From CAMAVH01 sp046297835 (GTDB lineage: Bacteria > Pseudomonadota > Alphaproteobacteria > SMXQ01): DNA of 64,000 bases. Where the stretch lies: contig JBKBHI010000001.1 in NCBI GenBank assembly GCA_046297835.1, positions 186,001 to 250,000 of the forward strand, written 5' to 3'. The notes beneath the pieces are model-generated. The model did no database searches. It saw only the letters and a list, made by a program, of their open reading frames with translations, and had not been told where the DNA came from. Below, one piece after another: positions 1 through 10,029 of this stretch; within the stretch, counting starts at the first letter, position 1, and each line of letters opens with the position of its first letter. Made by a program: the position numbers and the translations under genes.

Positions 1-401
1 CCGTCGATGGCGATGCGGAGCTTGGCGGCTTGGCGCGTTTCGCGCAGCAGCGACACTTCGTTGATGGCGAGCGCATCGTGCTCCTTGCCGTTGGCCGTGG
101 CGGCGCGCATGCGCAGCGGGTGGACCGTGACGGCGACGGCGGCTTTCAGCCGTTCGAGCAGCCGCGTCTCGCGATAGGCGTTCATCAGGAAGCCGACGGA
201 GCCGCGATGCATGCCGTAGATCGGCGCTTGGCGCTTGATATGCTTGTGCAGGGTCTGCAGCATGAAGCCGTCGCCGCCGAGCGCGACGATGATGTCCGCC
301 TTGGCCGGCGCGACGTTGCCGTAGCGCTCGCTGAGGCTCAGCAGCGCGTCCTGGGCCGGTTTGACGCGAGACGCGACGAAGGCGATTTTCGGGTTCGGCA
401 T
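1..401 (-). CDS. nadK: NAD kinase, 5' part only (runs off the window edge)
   Basis: Translation from the ATG at 401 on the minus strand begins MPNPKIAFVASRVKPAQDAL and carries the NAD kinase signature GGDG about residue 42 (IIVALGGDGFMLQTLH), then YGMHRGSVGFLMN and the N-E-V-S motif (AINEVSLLRE). The enzyme phosphorylates NAD to NADP in the cytoplasm. About 133 residues are visible and the C-terminal half lies beyond position 1. The assignment rests on the family motifs and is firm. The gene runs in the same direction as the next four genes but is separated from the upstream ankyrin gene by about 80 bases. Confidence 0.9.
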   Translation of the reverse strand, partial: MPNPKIAFVASRVKPAQDALLSLSERYGNVAPAKADIIVALGGDGFMLQTLHKHIKRQAPIYGMHRGSVGFLMNAYRETRLLERLKAAVAVTVHPLRMRAATANGKEHDALAINEVSLLRETRQAAKLRIAID

Positions 402-480
402 CTGAGATTCGGTCGGCGGATGATGGCTCGTTCCGCGACACTACACCCTGCGCCCGCGCGCGGCCAGCGGCGCGCGCCGC

Positions 481-2010
481 TCAGCCTTTCGAGGGGGCTT
501 GCAGCAGGCGCATGGTTTCGGCCTGACGGGCCTGCGTGGCGTAGTCGAGCGCCGTCTTGCCGGCGCGGTCGCGCAGGTTGGGATTGGCGCGCTTTTGCAG
601 CAGCAGGCGGACCGTGTCGGCATGGCCGTTCCACGCCGCGCGCATCAAGGCGGTCATGCCCTCGGCGTCTTGCGCGTCGATCGGCGCGTCGGCCGCGAGC
701 AGCCGCTCGGCCACGGCGGTATGGCCGTTGATCGCCGCCCAGATCAAGGCGGTCTTGCCGCTGCCGTCGGCGGCGCGGATATCGGCCCCCTGTTCGAGCA
801 AGGCGCCGAGGATCTTGCCGTAGCCGCGCCATGACGCCTCGATCGCCGCGGTGCGCCCGTCGCCGTCCGGCTTGTTGGCGTCGGAGCCTTGCGACAGCAG
901 CAGATAGACGGCCTCGACGTCGCCGAGCGTGGTGGCGACGCGCAATTGGTCTTCTCGCGGCGGCTGCTCGATCCGGCTGTCCGGCTTCGGATTGGACAGC
1001 ACGAAGACCTGGCGCAGCTGGCTGCGCCGCTGGCGCGCGCGAAGCTCGTCGCGCGGGGTCAGCTGCTGTTCGAGGCGCTCCAACGCCTCGCGCGCCGGCT
1101 TGCTGCCTTGTTCCGCCGCGGCGGCGAGCCAGGCGTGGGCTTCCGCCGGATCGCGCGGGATCACGCTGCCTTCGGCGGCCAGGGCGGCGCTGAGCAATTG
1201 CGCGGGCAGATAGCCGTTCAGGCTGGCGCGCTGCAGATATTGGCGGCCCTTTTCGATATCTCGCGGCTGCCCGTCGCCCGAGAGGAATATCTCGGCCAGG
1301 GTGAATTGCGCGTGGGCATAGCCTTGCTCCGCCGCCGATTCCATACGGCGGATGGATTGCAGCAAGGCCGGCGCGGCTTGCGCGGCTTCTGCCGCTTGAG
1401 CCGGGCTACGCGCCTGCGCCGCGACGATGTCGGCGACCGCCTCGTCGAGCCGGGGCAGGAGGGCGACGAGCGGCTCCAAGCTGCGCGCCACGCCATCGCC
1501 GCTCGCCAAGATGGCCGCGCCGCTCGGCGGCGGCGCTTGCGGCGCGGACGACTGCAGGGCGGCCTTTTCGCTCTCGGACCGTTCCGCAGGCTGGGCCGCG
1601 CGCGACGCTTCGACGGCGGATTGCGCTTCGGCGTCGTCGCTCGGCGATTGCTCGGCGGTTGTGGTCTGCTCGTCCCGCTGGCTGTCGGCTGACTGGGTGA
1701 CGGCGCTGGATCCGGCGGCGCTCTGCAGCTTGCTGCGGCCGTCGGTGTCGGTTTCAGTGTTGATCGCATCGGCCAGCAATCCGCGCGGGCCGCCTTCCGT
1801 CGCGGCGTCGAGCAGCAGACGCGATGCCGCCTTGTCGATCGCCGCCGCCTGTTCGGGAGTGATCGTCGCCACCTCGATGACCGGCGGTTCGGAGCGATTC
1901 TCCAGGATCGGATCGTCTTCGGTCAGGAATAGGAGATGCGGCAGGCCGAACAGCAGCAGGGCCAGCAGACTCCCATGCAGTAAGGCGGAAATGGCGCTGC
2001 CGCGAATCAC
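481..2010 (-). CDS. Membrane-anchored Sel1-repeat and ankyrin-repeat protein
   Basis: The 509-residue protein has one N-terminal membrane segment (about residues 7-27, ISALLHGSLLALLLFGLPHLLF). A long Ala/Glu/Ser-rich linker follows (about 50-200), then Sel1-type repeats (about 225-310, for example YAHAQFTLAEIFLSGDG and PAEAHAWLAAAAEQGS). The C-terminus holds four ankyrin repeats (about 355-505, for example GKTALIWAAINGHTAVAERL and GMTALMRAAWNGHADTVRLL). Both repeat types mediate protein-protein contacts. The topology puts the repeats on one side of the inner membrane, probably the periplasm, by analogy with TonB-like N-termini. No catalytic domain is seen and no specific function can be assigned. 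Confidence 0.8.
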   Translation of the reverse strand: MIRGSAISALLHGSLLALLLFGLPHLLFLTEDDPILENRSEPPVIEVATITPEQAAAIDKAASRLLLDAATEGGPRGLLADAINTETDTDGRSKLQSAAGSSAVTQSADSQRDEQTTTAEQSPSDDAEAQSAVEASRAAQPAERSESEKAALQSSAPQAPPPSGAAILASGDGVARSLEPLVALLPRLDEAVADIVAAQARSPAQAAEAAQAAPALLQSIRRMESAAEQGYAHAQFTLAEIFLSGDGQPRDIEKGRQYLQRASLNGYLPAQLLSAALAAEGSVIPRDPAEAHAWLAAAAEQGSKPAREALERLEQQLTPRDELRARQRRSQLRQVFVLSNPKPDSRIEQPPREDQLRVATTLGDVEAVYLLLSQGSDANKPDGDGRTAAIEASWRGYGKILGALLEQGADIRAADGSGKTALIWAAINGHTAVAERLLAADAPIDAQDAEGMTALMRAAWNGHADTVRLLLQKRANPNLRDRAGKTALDYATQARQAETMRLLQAPSKG

Positions 2011-2105
2011 GATGTTCCCCGGGCGCGGCCGAACGCCGCGCTAGATAATGCTCATTTTAAAGAGCAAATCGCTCTTGCGCCAGCGCCGCTCAGGTCCGCG
2101 CAAAG

Positions 2106-3173
2106 TCAGGCGGCGGGCGGGAACAAGGCGACGCATTTGTTGGAGTTCATCGTGTAAGTCTCCAACAGTTCGCAATAGGACGGCTTTTGACCGAGCTCGG
2201 CCATGGCGCCGATCACCGGATACCAATTCAGCAGCTCGTGCTGGCCCGACTCTTCGAGCTGGCGCAGCGGCAGGTCGCGCCAGGCGGCGTAATCGCCGCG
2301 CCGCAATTCGGCGAAACGCTCGCGATCGGCCGGCAGATCGGGATAGAGCCGGTGGTTCTTGTCCGTCAGGAACGCATGCGAGAAGCTCGCGGTGGCCACC
2401 AGCGCCACGCGCCAAGGCGTCGGCTTGAGCGCGCGCGCGATGGCGATGCCGAGATCGTAGCAGCGGCGCGGGCTGGGGCCGGGCGGATCCATCTCCGCCG
2501 AATCGCTGCCCGCGCCATCTAGACCGCCCTTCTCGCGAATCAGCGCCGAGCCGTAGGCGTTGATGGCGAAGGGGACGATCGGATAGGGCCAGCCTTTGCG
2601 CTCGTGATCGAGGAACAGGAGCGTATTGGCGAAAGCGTGGCCGAGATAATCCTGATGCGGCAGCGAATAGCTGTAGGCCGGATCGAAGCCGTGGCCGAGA
2701 AGCTCGGCGGCGAGCGTCTTGGCGACTTTGGTGGCGCCGGGGTAGTCGATCACCTTGTCGAGCGGGTCGTTCCACATATTGGTCGCCGGCCCGCCGATGC
2801 CGCGCGCGCGGTGGTAGGGCTTCACCTGGAACTTGTCCATGATGAACACGCAATAGGGCGGCACCAGGTCTTCCTTGAAGCACTCGTATTGGTCGTCGCC
2901 GAAGATGATGACGGCATCGGGCTTGAAGGCGTCGAGCGCGCCGCGGATGCGCGAGACGCCGGCGAAGAAATCGGCCTTGTGCTTGGCGGCGAATGTCGCG
3001 CCCTGATCGTCGCCCCATTCCTCGCGCATGCGCGCGGGCCAGTTGGCGGGATCGCGCAGGCGATCGGGCAGCTTCTTGCCGTTCAGCGCGGCAGTGATGC
3101 GCGCGCCCATCTCGTCGTCGGGAAACATGAACCCGCCGAAATGAGTCAGCCCGAGGCCGAGAATCTCCCCCAT
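2106..3173 (-). CDS. LigB-family class III extradiol dioxygenase-like protein
   Basis: The protein has 355 residues and starts at an ATG 7 bases after GGGAG. The N-terminus MGEILGLGLTHFGGF places a histidine at residue 11-12, as in the LigB catalytic subunit (protocatechuate 4,5-dioxygenase family), where it is an iron ligand. The segment AVIIFGDDQYECF matches the conserved strand that in this family reads I-G-D/N-D-H/Q. The family opens aromatic rings between or next to hydroxyl groups using Fe(II) and O2. No alpha subunit (LigA-type) or other aromatic catabolic gene is nearby, so the substrate is unknown. It could be a stand-alone homologue with a different role. Confidence 0.75.
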   Translation of the reverse strand: MGEILGLGLTHFGGFMFPDDEMGARITAALNGKKLPDRLRDPANWPARMREEWGDDQGATFAAKHKADFFAGVSRIRGALDAFKPDAVIIFGDDQYECFKEDLVPPYCVFIMDKFQVKPYHRARGIGGPATNMWNDPLDKVIDYPGATKVAKTLAAELLGHGFDPAYSYSLPHQDYLGHAFANTLLFLDHERKGWPYPIVPFAINAYGSALIREKGGLDGAGSDSAEMDPPGPSPRRCYDLGIAIARALKPTPWRVALVATASFSHAFLTDKNHRLYPDLPADRERFAELRRGDYAAWRDLPLRQLEESGQHELLNWYPVIGAMAELGQKPSYCELLETYTMNSNKCVALFPPAA

Positions 3174-3230
3174 CGCCTAGCTCCCTGATAATCGCCCGCC
3201 GTTCGCCGGCCGGCTTTATGGCTCGCGGCG

Positions 3231-4220
3231 TCAGCCGCCGGTGACGCTCATGTGGCGCGCCACGGCCGGCTTGTCCTGCCGGCGGTCGATGATGAAATCG
3301 TGCCCTTTCGGCTTGCGCGCGATGGCCTCGCGGATCGCCGCGTCGAGCTGCGTGTCGTCGACGCCGGCGCGCAACGGGGCGCGCAGATCGGCCGCGTCGT
3401 CCTGGCCGAGGCACATATAGAGCGTGCCGGTGCAGGTGAGCCGCACGCGGTTGCAGCTTTCGCAGAAATTGTGCGACAGCGGCGTGATGAATCCGATGAG
3501 GCCGCCGGTTTCCTGGATGCGCGCGTAGCGCGCGGGCCCGCCGGTGCGGTAATCGCTTTCGTCGAGCGTCCAACGGCGTTGCAGACGCGCGCGCACCAGC
3601 GACAGCGGCAGATATCGGTCGGTGCGGTCCTCGTCGATCTCGCCGAGCGGCATGGTCTCGATCAGTGTCAGCGTGAAGCCTTCGCGGCCGCACCAGGCGA
3701 TCATCTCGTCGTATTCGTCGTCGTTGACGCCTTTCAGCGCCACGGCGTTGATCTTGACCTTGAGGCCAGCGTCCTTGGCGGCGCGCAGGCCGTCCATGAC
3801 GACGCCGAGGTCGCCGCGCCGGGTGATGGCGCGGAAGCGCTCGGCATCGAGCGAATCGACGGAGACGTTGACGCGCTTGACGCCGGCGCGGGCTAGACCT
3901 TCGGCGTGCTTGGCGAGCTGCGAGCCGTTGGTGGTCAGCGTCAGCTCTTCGAGCGCGCCGGTTTTGAGATGGCGGCCGAGCGAATCGACCAGGCTCATGA
4001 CGTTCTTGCGCACCAGGGGCTCGCCGCCGGTCAGCCGCAGCTTCTTGACGCCATGGCGGACGAAGGCGCTGCACAGGCGGTCGAGTTCCTCCAGCGTCAG
4101 GACGTCGGACTTCGGCAGGAAGGCCATGTCTTCCGCCATGCAATAGACGCAGCGGAAATCGCAGCGGTCCGTGACGGAGACGCGGAGGTAGGTGATGCGG
4201 CGGCCGTAAGGGTCGATCAT
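3231..4220 (-). CDS. moaA: GTP 3',8-cyclase MoaA (molybdenum cofactor biosynthesis)
   Basis: This 329-residue radical SAM enzyme performs the first step of molybdopterin synthesis, converting GTP to 3',8-cyclo-GTP. The N-terminal CDFRCVYC (about residues 20-27) is the C-x3-C-x2-C motif for the SAM-binding 4Fe-4S cluster. The C-terminal CESCNRVRLTCTG and a further cysteine supply the second cluster that binds GTP. The protein ends in Gly-Gly, the conserved MoaA tail needed for catalysis. Full length and all key residues are present. No other mo- genes are adjacent. Confidence 0.96.
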   Translation of the reverse strand: MIDPYGRRITYLRVSVTDRCDFRCVYCMAEDMAFLPKSDVLTLEELDRLCSAFVRHGVKKLRLTGGEPLVRKNVMSLVDSLGRHLKTGALEELTLTTNGSQLAKHAEGLARAGVKRVNVSVDSLDAERFRAITRRGDLGVVMDGLRAAKDAGLKVKINAVALKGVNDDEYDEMIAWCGREGFTLTLIETMPLGEIDEDRTDRYLPLSLVRARLQRRWTLDESDYRTGGPARYARIQETGGLIGFITPLSHNFCESCNRVRLTCTGTLYMCLGQDDAADLRAPLRAGVDDTQLDAAIREAIARKPKGHDFIIDRRQDKPAVARHMSVTGG

Positions 4221-4305
4221 ACCCGTTATATTAGAACGGATACGGCGGGTTTCAAACGCGCGTTTTGGCGGAAGGTTCTGGCGGAACAGGCCGGAATCGG
4301 CCGTT

Positions 4306-5979
<1,674 letters not shown>

Positions 5980-6254
5980 GGCGCGGTCCGAAGATCGCGA
6001 CGCTTGCGGCGGCGAGGGCCGATGCGGGGACGCGCGCAGGGCGGCGCGGCGGTGCGCCAAAGGACGCGGCCGGCTGCGCCGGCGCCGCGTTCGCGCTCAA
6101 CATGTTATTTCCCCGGCTCACGCAAATTCATTAAAGGCCAAAGCGGCCGATCGACGGCATTCGCGCCAATTTATAGAGAAGGGGTAGGCCGTCAAGCGCG
6201 CGGGCGCGCAGGATGCACGATATCGCGGTTAATAAATCGCGTTAACCATATCGC

Positions 6255-6443
6255 TCAATTGAGCTCGTTGTCGCGCAACGGCACCAGGCTGATCACGGCG
6301 GCATTGATCAACTGCTTGCCCATGTTCTCGAAATTGACGGTGATCCGCGCGCCGACGGCGGATTGAATCTGCCCGATGCCCCACTCGGGATGATCCGGAT
6401 GGCGAACATAAGTGCCGGGCGTGAGATCGGCGGCGCTGCTCAT
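6255..6443 (-). CDS. DUF3553 family small protein
   Basis: From the ATG at 6443 this is a 62-residue protein (MSSAADLTPGTYVRHPDHPE) with the family pattern P-G-x-x-V-R-H-P-x-H-P-x-W-G-x-G-Q-x-Q-S, followed by VNFENMGKQLI. A longer frame upstream adds 21 Arg-rich residues with no family similarity, so the internal start is chosen. The family is widespread in alphaproteobacteria and has no established function. The fold is expected to be a small beta-barrel (inference). It lies divergent to chpT. Confidence 0.75.
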   Translation of the reverse strand: MSSAADLTPGTYVRHPDHPEWGIGQIQSAVGARITVNFENMGKQLINAAVISLVPLRDNELN

Positions 6444-6599
6444 AGATCGGAAAAACCTTCGGCCGGATCGGTTGGGCTTATAACGAGACGCGTCGACGGT
6501 TGTCATTCGCCGGTCGCTGCGGCAGTTTAGCCGTCAACCGCCGCCATAGGGCGCATCATTTTCGCCAGCTTCAGGAGGGGCGTTTTACACGCCCAACCC

Positions 6600-7253
6600 A
6601 TGACTCAGTCTCTCGAATCCCGCCTCATCGAACTGCTCAACGCCCGCCTGTGCCACGATCTCATCAGCCCGGTCAGCGCCGTCAACAACGGCATCGAGTT
6701 GATCGCGGAGATGGGTGACGACGCCGACGGAGAAGCGCTCGGCCTGGTCGCGACGAGCGGCAAGGAAGCGGCGCGCAAACTGCGTTTCTTCCGCCTGGCT
6801 TTCGGTTCGGCGCGGCTGCCCTCGGGGGCCGATGCGGGCTTGGCTGAAGCGCGGGAAGCCGTGCTCGATTGGCCGGCGGGCGAGCGCGTCGCGCTGTCGT
6901 GGCCGGCGGCCGTGAGTCGCGCGTTGCCGCGCGAAGGTGTGAAGATCGCGATGTTGCTGGCGATGGCCGCGCTCGATTGCTTGGGCGGCGCGGGCACGCT
7001 GACGATGGCGACGCAGCCCTCGCCGGGTGGCGTGCTATGGTCGGCCACGGCGCGCGGGCCGCGCGCGGCCGTCCCCGCCGACATGGCGGCAGCTTTGGCG
7101 GGGCAAAGCGCGATGGAGGATTTATCGCCGAAAACCGCGCCGGCGGCCTATGCGGCGCTATTGGCCATGACTATCGGCACGCGGATCGTCGGGACTGCCC
7201 CCAACGGGCCGGGCGAGATCCGGCTGGAGTGCCTGATCCCGGTGGCGGCTTGA
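6600..7253 (+). CDS. chpT: Histidine phosphotransferase ChpT
   Basis: The 217-residue protein carries the ChpT H-box L-C-H-D-L-I-S-P-V-S-A-V-N-N-G with the phospho-accepting histidine near residue 19. The C-terminal half resembles a degenerate histidine-kinase ATPase fold without ATP-binding motifs, as in known ChpT. ChpT relays phosphate from CckA to CtrA and CpdR. It is convergent with ctrA, the two stops lying 13 bases apart, which supports the assignment. The only good Shine-Dalgarno (AGGAGG, 6573-6578) is about 20 bases before the ATG, with a GGGCG/CGCCC stem between them. Confidence 0.93.
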   Translation: MTQSLESRLIELLNARLCHDLISPVSAVNNGIELIAEMGDDADGEALGLVATSGKEAARKLRFFRLAFGSARLPSGADAGLAEAREAVLDWPAGERVALSWPAAVSRALPREGVKIAMLLAMAALDCLGGAGTLTMATQPSPGGVLWSATARGPRAAVPADMAAALAGQSAMEDLSPKTAPAAYAALLAMTIGTRIVGTAPNGPGEIRLECLIPVAA

Positions 7254-7266
7254 AGGCGAGACGGAT

Positions 7267-7992
7267 TTAAGCGGTGGCGGCGGCGGTTTCGGCGGCGGCG
7301 CGGGCCGGCGCGTCCTCGTTGGGATCGCGCAGCACGTAGCCGCGGCCCCAGACGGTCTCGATGTAATTGTCGCCGCTGGTCGCGGTCGCCAGCTTCTTGC
7401 GCAGCTTGCAGATGAAGACGTCGATGATCTTCAACTCCGGCTCGTCCATGCCGCCGTAGAGATGGTTCAGGAACATCTCTTTGGTCAGCGTCGTGCCCTT
7501 GCGCAGCGAGAGCAGTTCGAGAATGCCGTATTCCTTGCCGGTCAGGTGCAGCGGCTGGCTGTCGACTTCGACGGTGCGAGCGTCGAGATTGACCACGAGG
7601 CGGCCGGTGCGGATGACCGATTCCGAATGGCCCTTGGAGCGGCGAATGATGGCGTGGATGCGGGCGATCAACTCGCCTTTGTCGAACGGCTTGGTGAGAT
7701 AGTCGTCGGCGCCGAAACCGAGGCCCTTGATCTTCTTGTCGGGCTCGGTGAGGCCGGAGAGGATAAGGACCGGAGTGTTGATGCGCGCGGCGCGCAGGCG
7801 GCGCAACACTTCGTAACCGTCGATGTCCGGGAGCATGAGATCGAGGAGCATCAGGTCGTAATCGTAAAGCTTGCCGATCTCCAGGCCGTCTTCGCCCAGA
7901 TCCGTGCAATCGACAACGAATCCTTCGGACTTGAGCATCAACTCGACGCTTTTCGCCGTGGCGCTGTCGTCCTCAATCAGCAAAACACGCAT
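7267..7992 (-). CDS. ctrA: Cell-cycle master response regulator CtrA
   Basis: This is a 241-residue OmpR-type regulator. Its receiver domain has the acidic pair E-D-D at 7-9, the phospho-acceptor Asp51 (LMLLDLMLPD) and Lys103 (TKPF). The C-terminal winged helix contains LTGKEYGILELL, LYGGMDEPELKIIDVFICKLRKKL and the wing VWGRGYVLRD, all typical of CtrA. CtrA controls flagellar class II genes, division and replication initiation. The start has a strong ribosome site (GGGGGAG, 7 bases away). The tail ends in Ala/Thr (ETAAATA), roughly like the Ala-Ala ClpXP degron of Caulobacter CtrA. A CtrA-like site lies upstream (8057-8071), suggesting autoregulation. Confidence 0.97.
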   Translation of the reverse strand: MRVLLIEDDSATAKSVELMLKSEGFVVDCTDLGEDGLEIGKLYDYDLMLLDLMLPDIDGYEVLRRLRAARINTPVLILSGLTEPDKKIKGLGFGADDYLTKPFDKGELIARIHAIIRRSKGHSESVIRTGRLVVNLDARTVEVDSQPLHLTGKEYGILELLSLRKGTTLTKEMFLNHLYGGMDEPELKIIDVFICKLRKKLATATSGDNYIETVWGRGYVLRDPNEDAPARAAAETAAATA

Positions 7993-8056
7993 GACCGGCT
8001 CCCCCGCATCTCTTCAGTGGGCATTAACCATAGAAGTCATTATGGGGGCGTTCAAG

Positions 8057-8071
8057 TTAACAAAACCTTTA
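8057..8071 (-). promoter_or_regulatory. Candidate CtrA-binding site upstream of ctrA
   Basis: The sequence TTAA-CAAAACC-TTTA has the 7-base spacing of the CtrA consensus TTAA-N7-TTAA with one mismatch. It is 65 bases upstream of the ctrA ATG in the 271-base gap between ctrA and fliI. It could serve autoregulation of ctrA, activation of fliI, or both. The remaining gap is AT-richer than its surroundings, with another close TTAA pair near 8167-8177 at the wrong spacing. Confidence 0.5.
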
Positions 8072-8263
8072 CTTAAAGCTTCATCAAAGACCGATTTTAT
8101 CGGGGCTTTCGTAATCTCGCGATGCGCCGCCGAGACGAAAAAATCATCATCGGCTTCAGCGAATTTTAAGCAGTTAACGACATTATGGGGGTGTGCCGCG
8201 AGCGCCCCCTTTATCTAGGGGGTAGTTACGCGCGCGACACAAAAGTTATCCACAGCCTTTCGG

Positions 8264-9607
8264 ATGACGGCCTTGCCCGACGCGCTTAACGTCCTTCTCG
8301 CGAACATCAATCAACTTCCCGAATGCAACCTGTACGGCCGCGTGACCGCCGTTCAGGGCATGTTGGTCGAGGTCGGCGGCGTCCAGCGCCGCCTGTCCGT
8401 AGGCGACCGCTGCGAGATTTCGGCGCGCGGCGACCGCAAGCTCAATTGCGAAGTCGTCGGCTTCCGCGACGGCCGCGCGCTGTTGATGCCGTTCGGCGCG
8501 CTTGAGGGCGTCGGCCTCGGCTGCAAGGCCGACGTTATCGACGCGCAACCCGTCGTGCGTCCGACCGCGGCGTGGCTCGGCCGCGTCGTCAACGCCATGG
8601 GCGAGCCGATCGACGGCAAGGGCCCGCTGCCCGAAGGCGACGCCATCTATCCCCTGAAGAACAATCCGCCGCCGGCGCACGCGCGCCAGCGCGTCCAAGG
8701 CAAAGTCGATCTCGGCGTGCGCGCCATCAACACGTTCCTGTCCTGCTGCCGCGGCCAGCGCATGGGCATTTTCGCCGGCTCCGGCGTCGGCAAGTCGGTG
8801 TTGCTCGGCATGATCGCGCGCTATACCGCCGCCGACGTCAACGTTATCGGGCTGATCGGCGAGCGCGGCCGCGAGGTCCAGGAATTCATCAGCGACGAGC
8901 TCGGCGAAGCCGGCCTCGCGCGCAGCGTGGTCGTCGTCGCGACGTCCGACGAATCGCCGCTCATGCGCCGCCAGGCCGCTTATATGACGCTATCGCTCGC
9001 CGAATATTACCGCGATCTCGGCAGCAACGTGCTGTGCATGATGGACAGCGTGACGCGCTTCGCCATGGCGCAGCGCGAGATCGGCCTATCGGCCGGCGAG
9101 CCGCCGACCAGCAAGGGCTATACCCCCACGGTGTTCGCCGAATTGCCGAAACTGCTGGAGCGCGCCGGCCCGGGCTTGCACGGCCAGGGCAACGTCACCG
9201 GACTTTTCACCGTCCTCGTCGACGGCGACGACCATAACGAGCCGATCGCCGACGCGGTGCGCGGGATTCTCGACGGCCATATCGTGCTCGAGCGCGCCAT
9301 CGCCGAGCGCGGCCGCTATCCGGCGATCAATTTGCTGCGCAGCCTGTCGCGCGCCATGCCGGGCTGCAACACGGAGGACGAGAACAAGCTGGTGTCGCGC
9401 GCCCGCGAACTGCTCTCGGCTTATGAGGATATGGCGGAGATGATACGTCTCGGCGCTTACCGCCCGGGCAGCGATCCGAAGACCGACGAGGCGATCCGCT
9501 ATTATCCGGCGCTCGACGGCTTCCTCAAGCAGCAGCGACACCAGCGCGCCGATCTCGCCGGCGGTTATGACGAATTGGCCGCGATTCTCGGCGGCGGCGC
9601 CGCATGA
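8264..9607 (+). CDS. fliI: Flagellar export ATPase FliI
   Basis: This 447-residue F1-beta-like ATPase energises the flagellar type III export apparatus. It has the Walker A motif AGSGVGKS (about residue 172), the sequence IGLIGERGREVQEF typical of FliI/YscN, and the Walker B region NVLCMMDSVTRFAMAQREIG. Length is normal for FliI. The stop overlaps the fliJ start as ATGA, so the two are translationally coupled. The fliI-fliJ pair is separated from the rest of the export genes and reads divergently from ctrA. Confidence 0.97.
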   Translation: MTALPDALNVLLANINQLPECNLYGRVTAVQGMLVEVGGVQRRLSVGDRCEISARGDRKLNCEVVGFRDGRALLMPFGALEGVGLGCKADVIDAQPVVRPTAAWLGRVVNAMGEPIDGKGPLPEGDAIYPLKNNPPPAHARQRVQGKVDLGVRAINTFLSCCRGQRMGIFAGSGVGKSVLLGMIARYTAADVNVIGLIGERGREVQEFISDELGEAGLARSVVVVATSDESPLMRRQAAYMTLSLAEYYRDLGSNVLCMMDSVTRFAMAQREIGLSAGEPPTSKGYTPTVFAELPKLLERAGPGLHGQGNVTGLFTVLVDGDDHNEPIADAVRGILDGHIVLERAIAERGRYPAINLLRSLSRAMPGCNTEDENKLVSRARELLSAYEDMAEMIRLGAYRPGSDPKTDEAIRYYPALDGFLKQQRHQRADLAGGYDELAAILGGGAA

Positions 9608-10026
9608 ACGGGCTCGAAGGGCTGATCCGCCTCAACAAATGGAAACTCGACGAGAAGCGTCAAGCGCTCGCCGAGCTTGAGCGTCTGGCTCAACGGTTGC
9701 GCGATCAGCTCGTCGCGCTGGAGCGCGAGCTGGCCGCGGAACAGAAGATCGCCGGCGAATCGGTCGAAGCCGGGATGGCCTACGCTTATTATGCCGATGG
9801 GGTGATGATGCGGCGCGAGACGATCAACCGCTCGCTGGCCGAAGTCGAAGGGCAGATTCGCCTGGCGCTCGACGAAGTGGCCGAGGCGTTCCGCGATCTC
9901 AAGAAGTTCGACATCGTCAAGGCGCGGCGCGACCGCGAGGCGGCCGAAAAAGCCAAGCGCCTGCAGCAGAGCCTGCTCGACGAAATGGGCCTGCAGCTCC
10001 ATCGCCGCAGCGGCGAGAACGCCTGA
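9604..10026 (+). CDS. fliJ: Flagellar export protein FliJ
   Basis: This 140-residue, almost wholly alpha-helical and highly charged protein (NKWKLDEKRQALAELERLAQ...) is coupled to fliI by an ATGA overlap. FliJ forms the antiparallel coiled-coil stalk inserted in the FliI hexamer and helps recycle export chaperones. Sequence identity of FliJ proteins is always low, so the call rests on size, coiled coil and position. Only three bases separate its stop from the convergent fliK-like gene. Confidence 0.88.
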   Translation: MNGLEGLIRLNKWKLDEKRQALAELERLAQRLRDQLVALERELAAEQKIAGESVEAGMAYAYYADGVMMRRETINRSLAEVEGQIRLALDEVAEAFRDLKKFDIVKARRDREAAEKAKRLQQSLLDEMGLQLHRRSGENA

Positions 10027-10029
10027 TGA

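Noticed and set aside
6225..6248. TTAA pairs resembling CtrA sites (also 8167-8177, 30567-30582, 32903-32924, 51824-51838)
   Set aside because: Spacers are 4, 6, 9 or 11 bases instead of 7, so they were not called as CtrA boxes.
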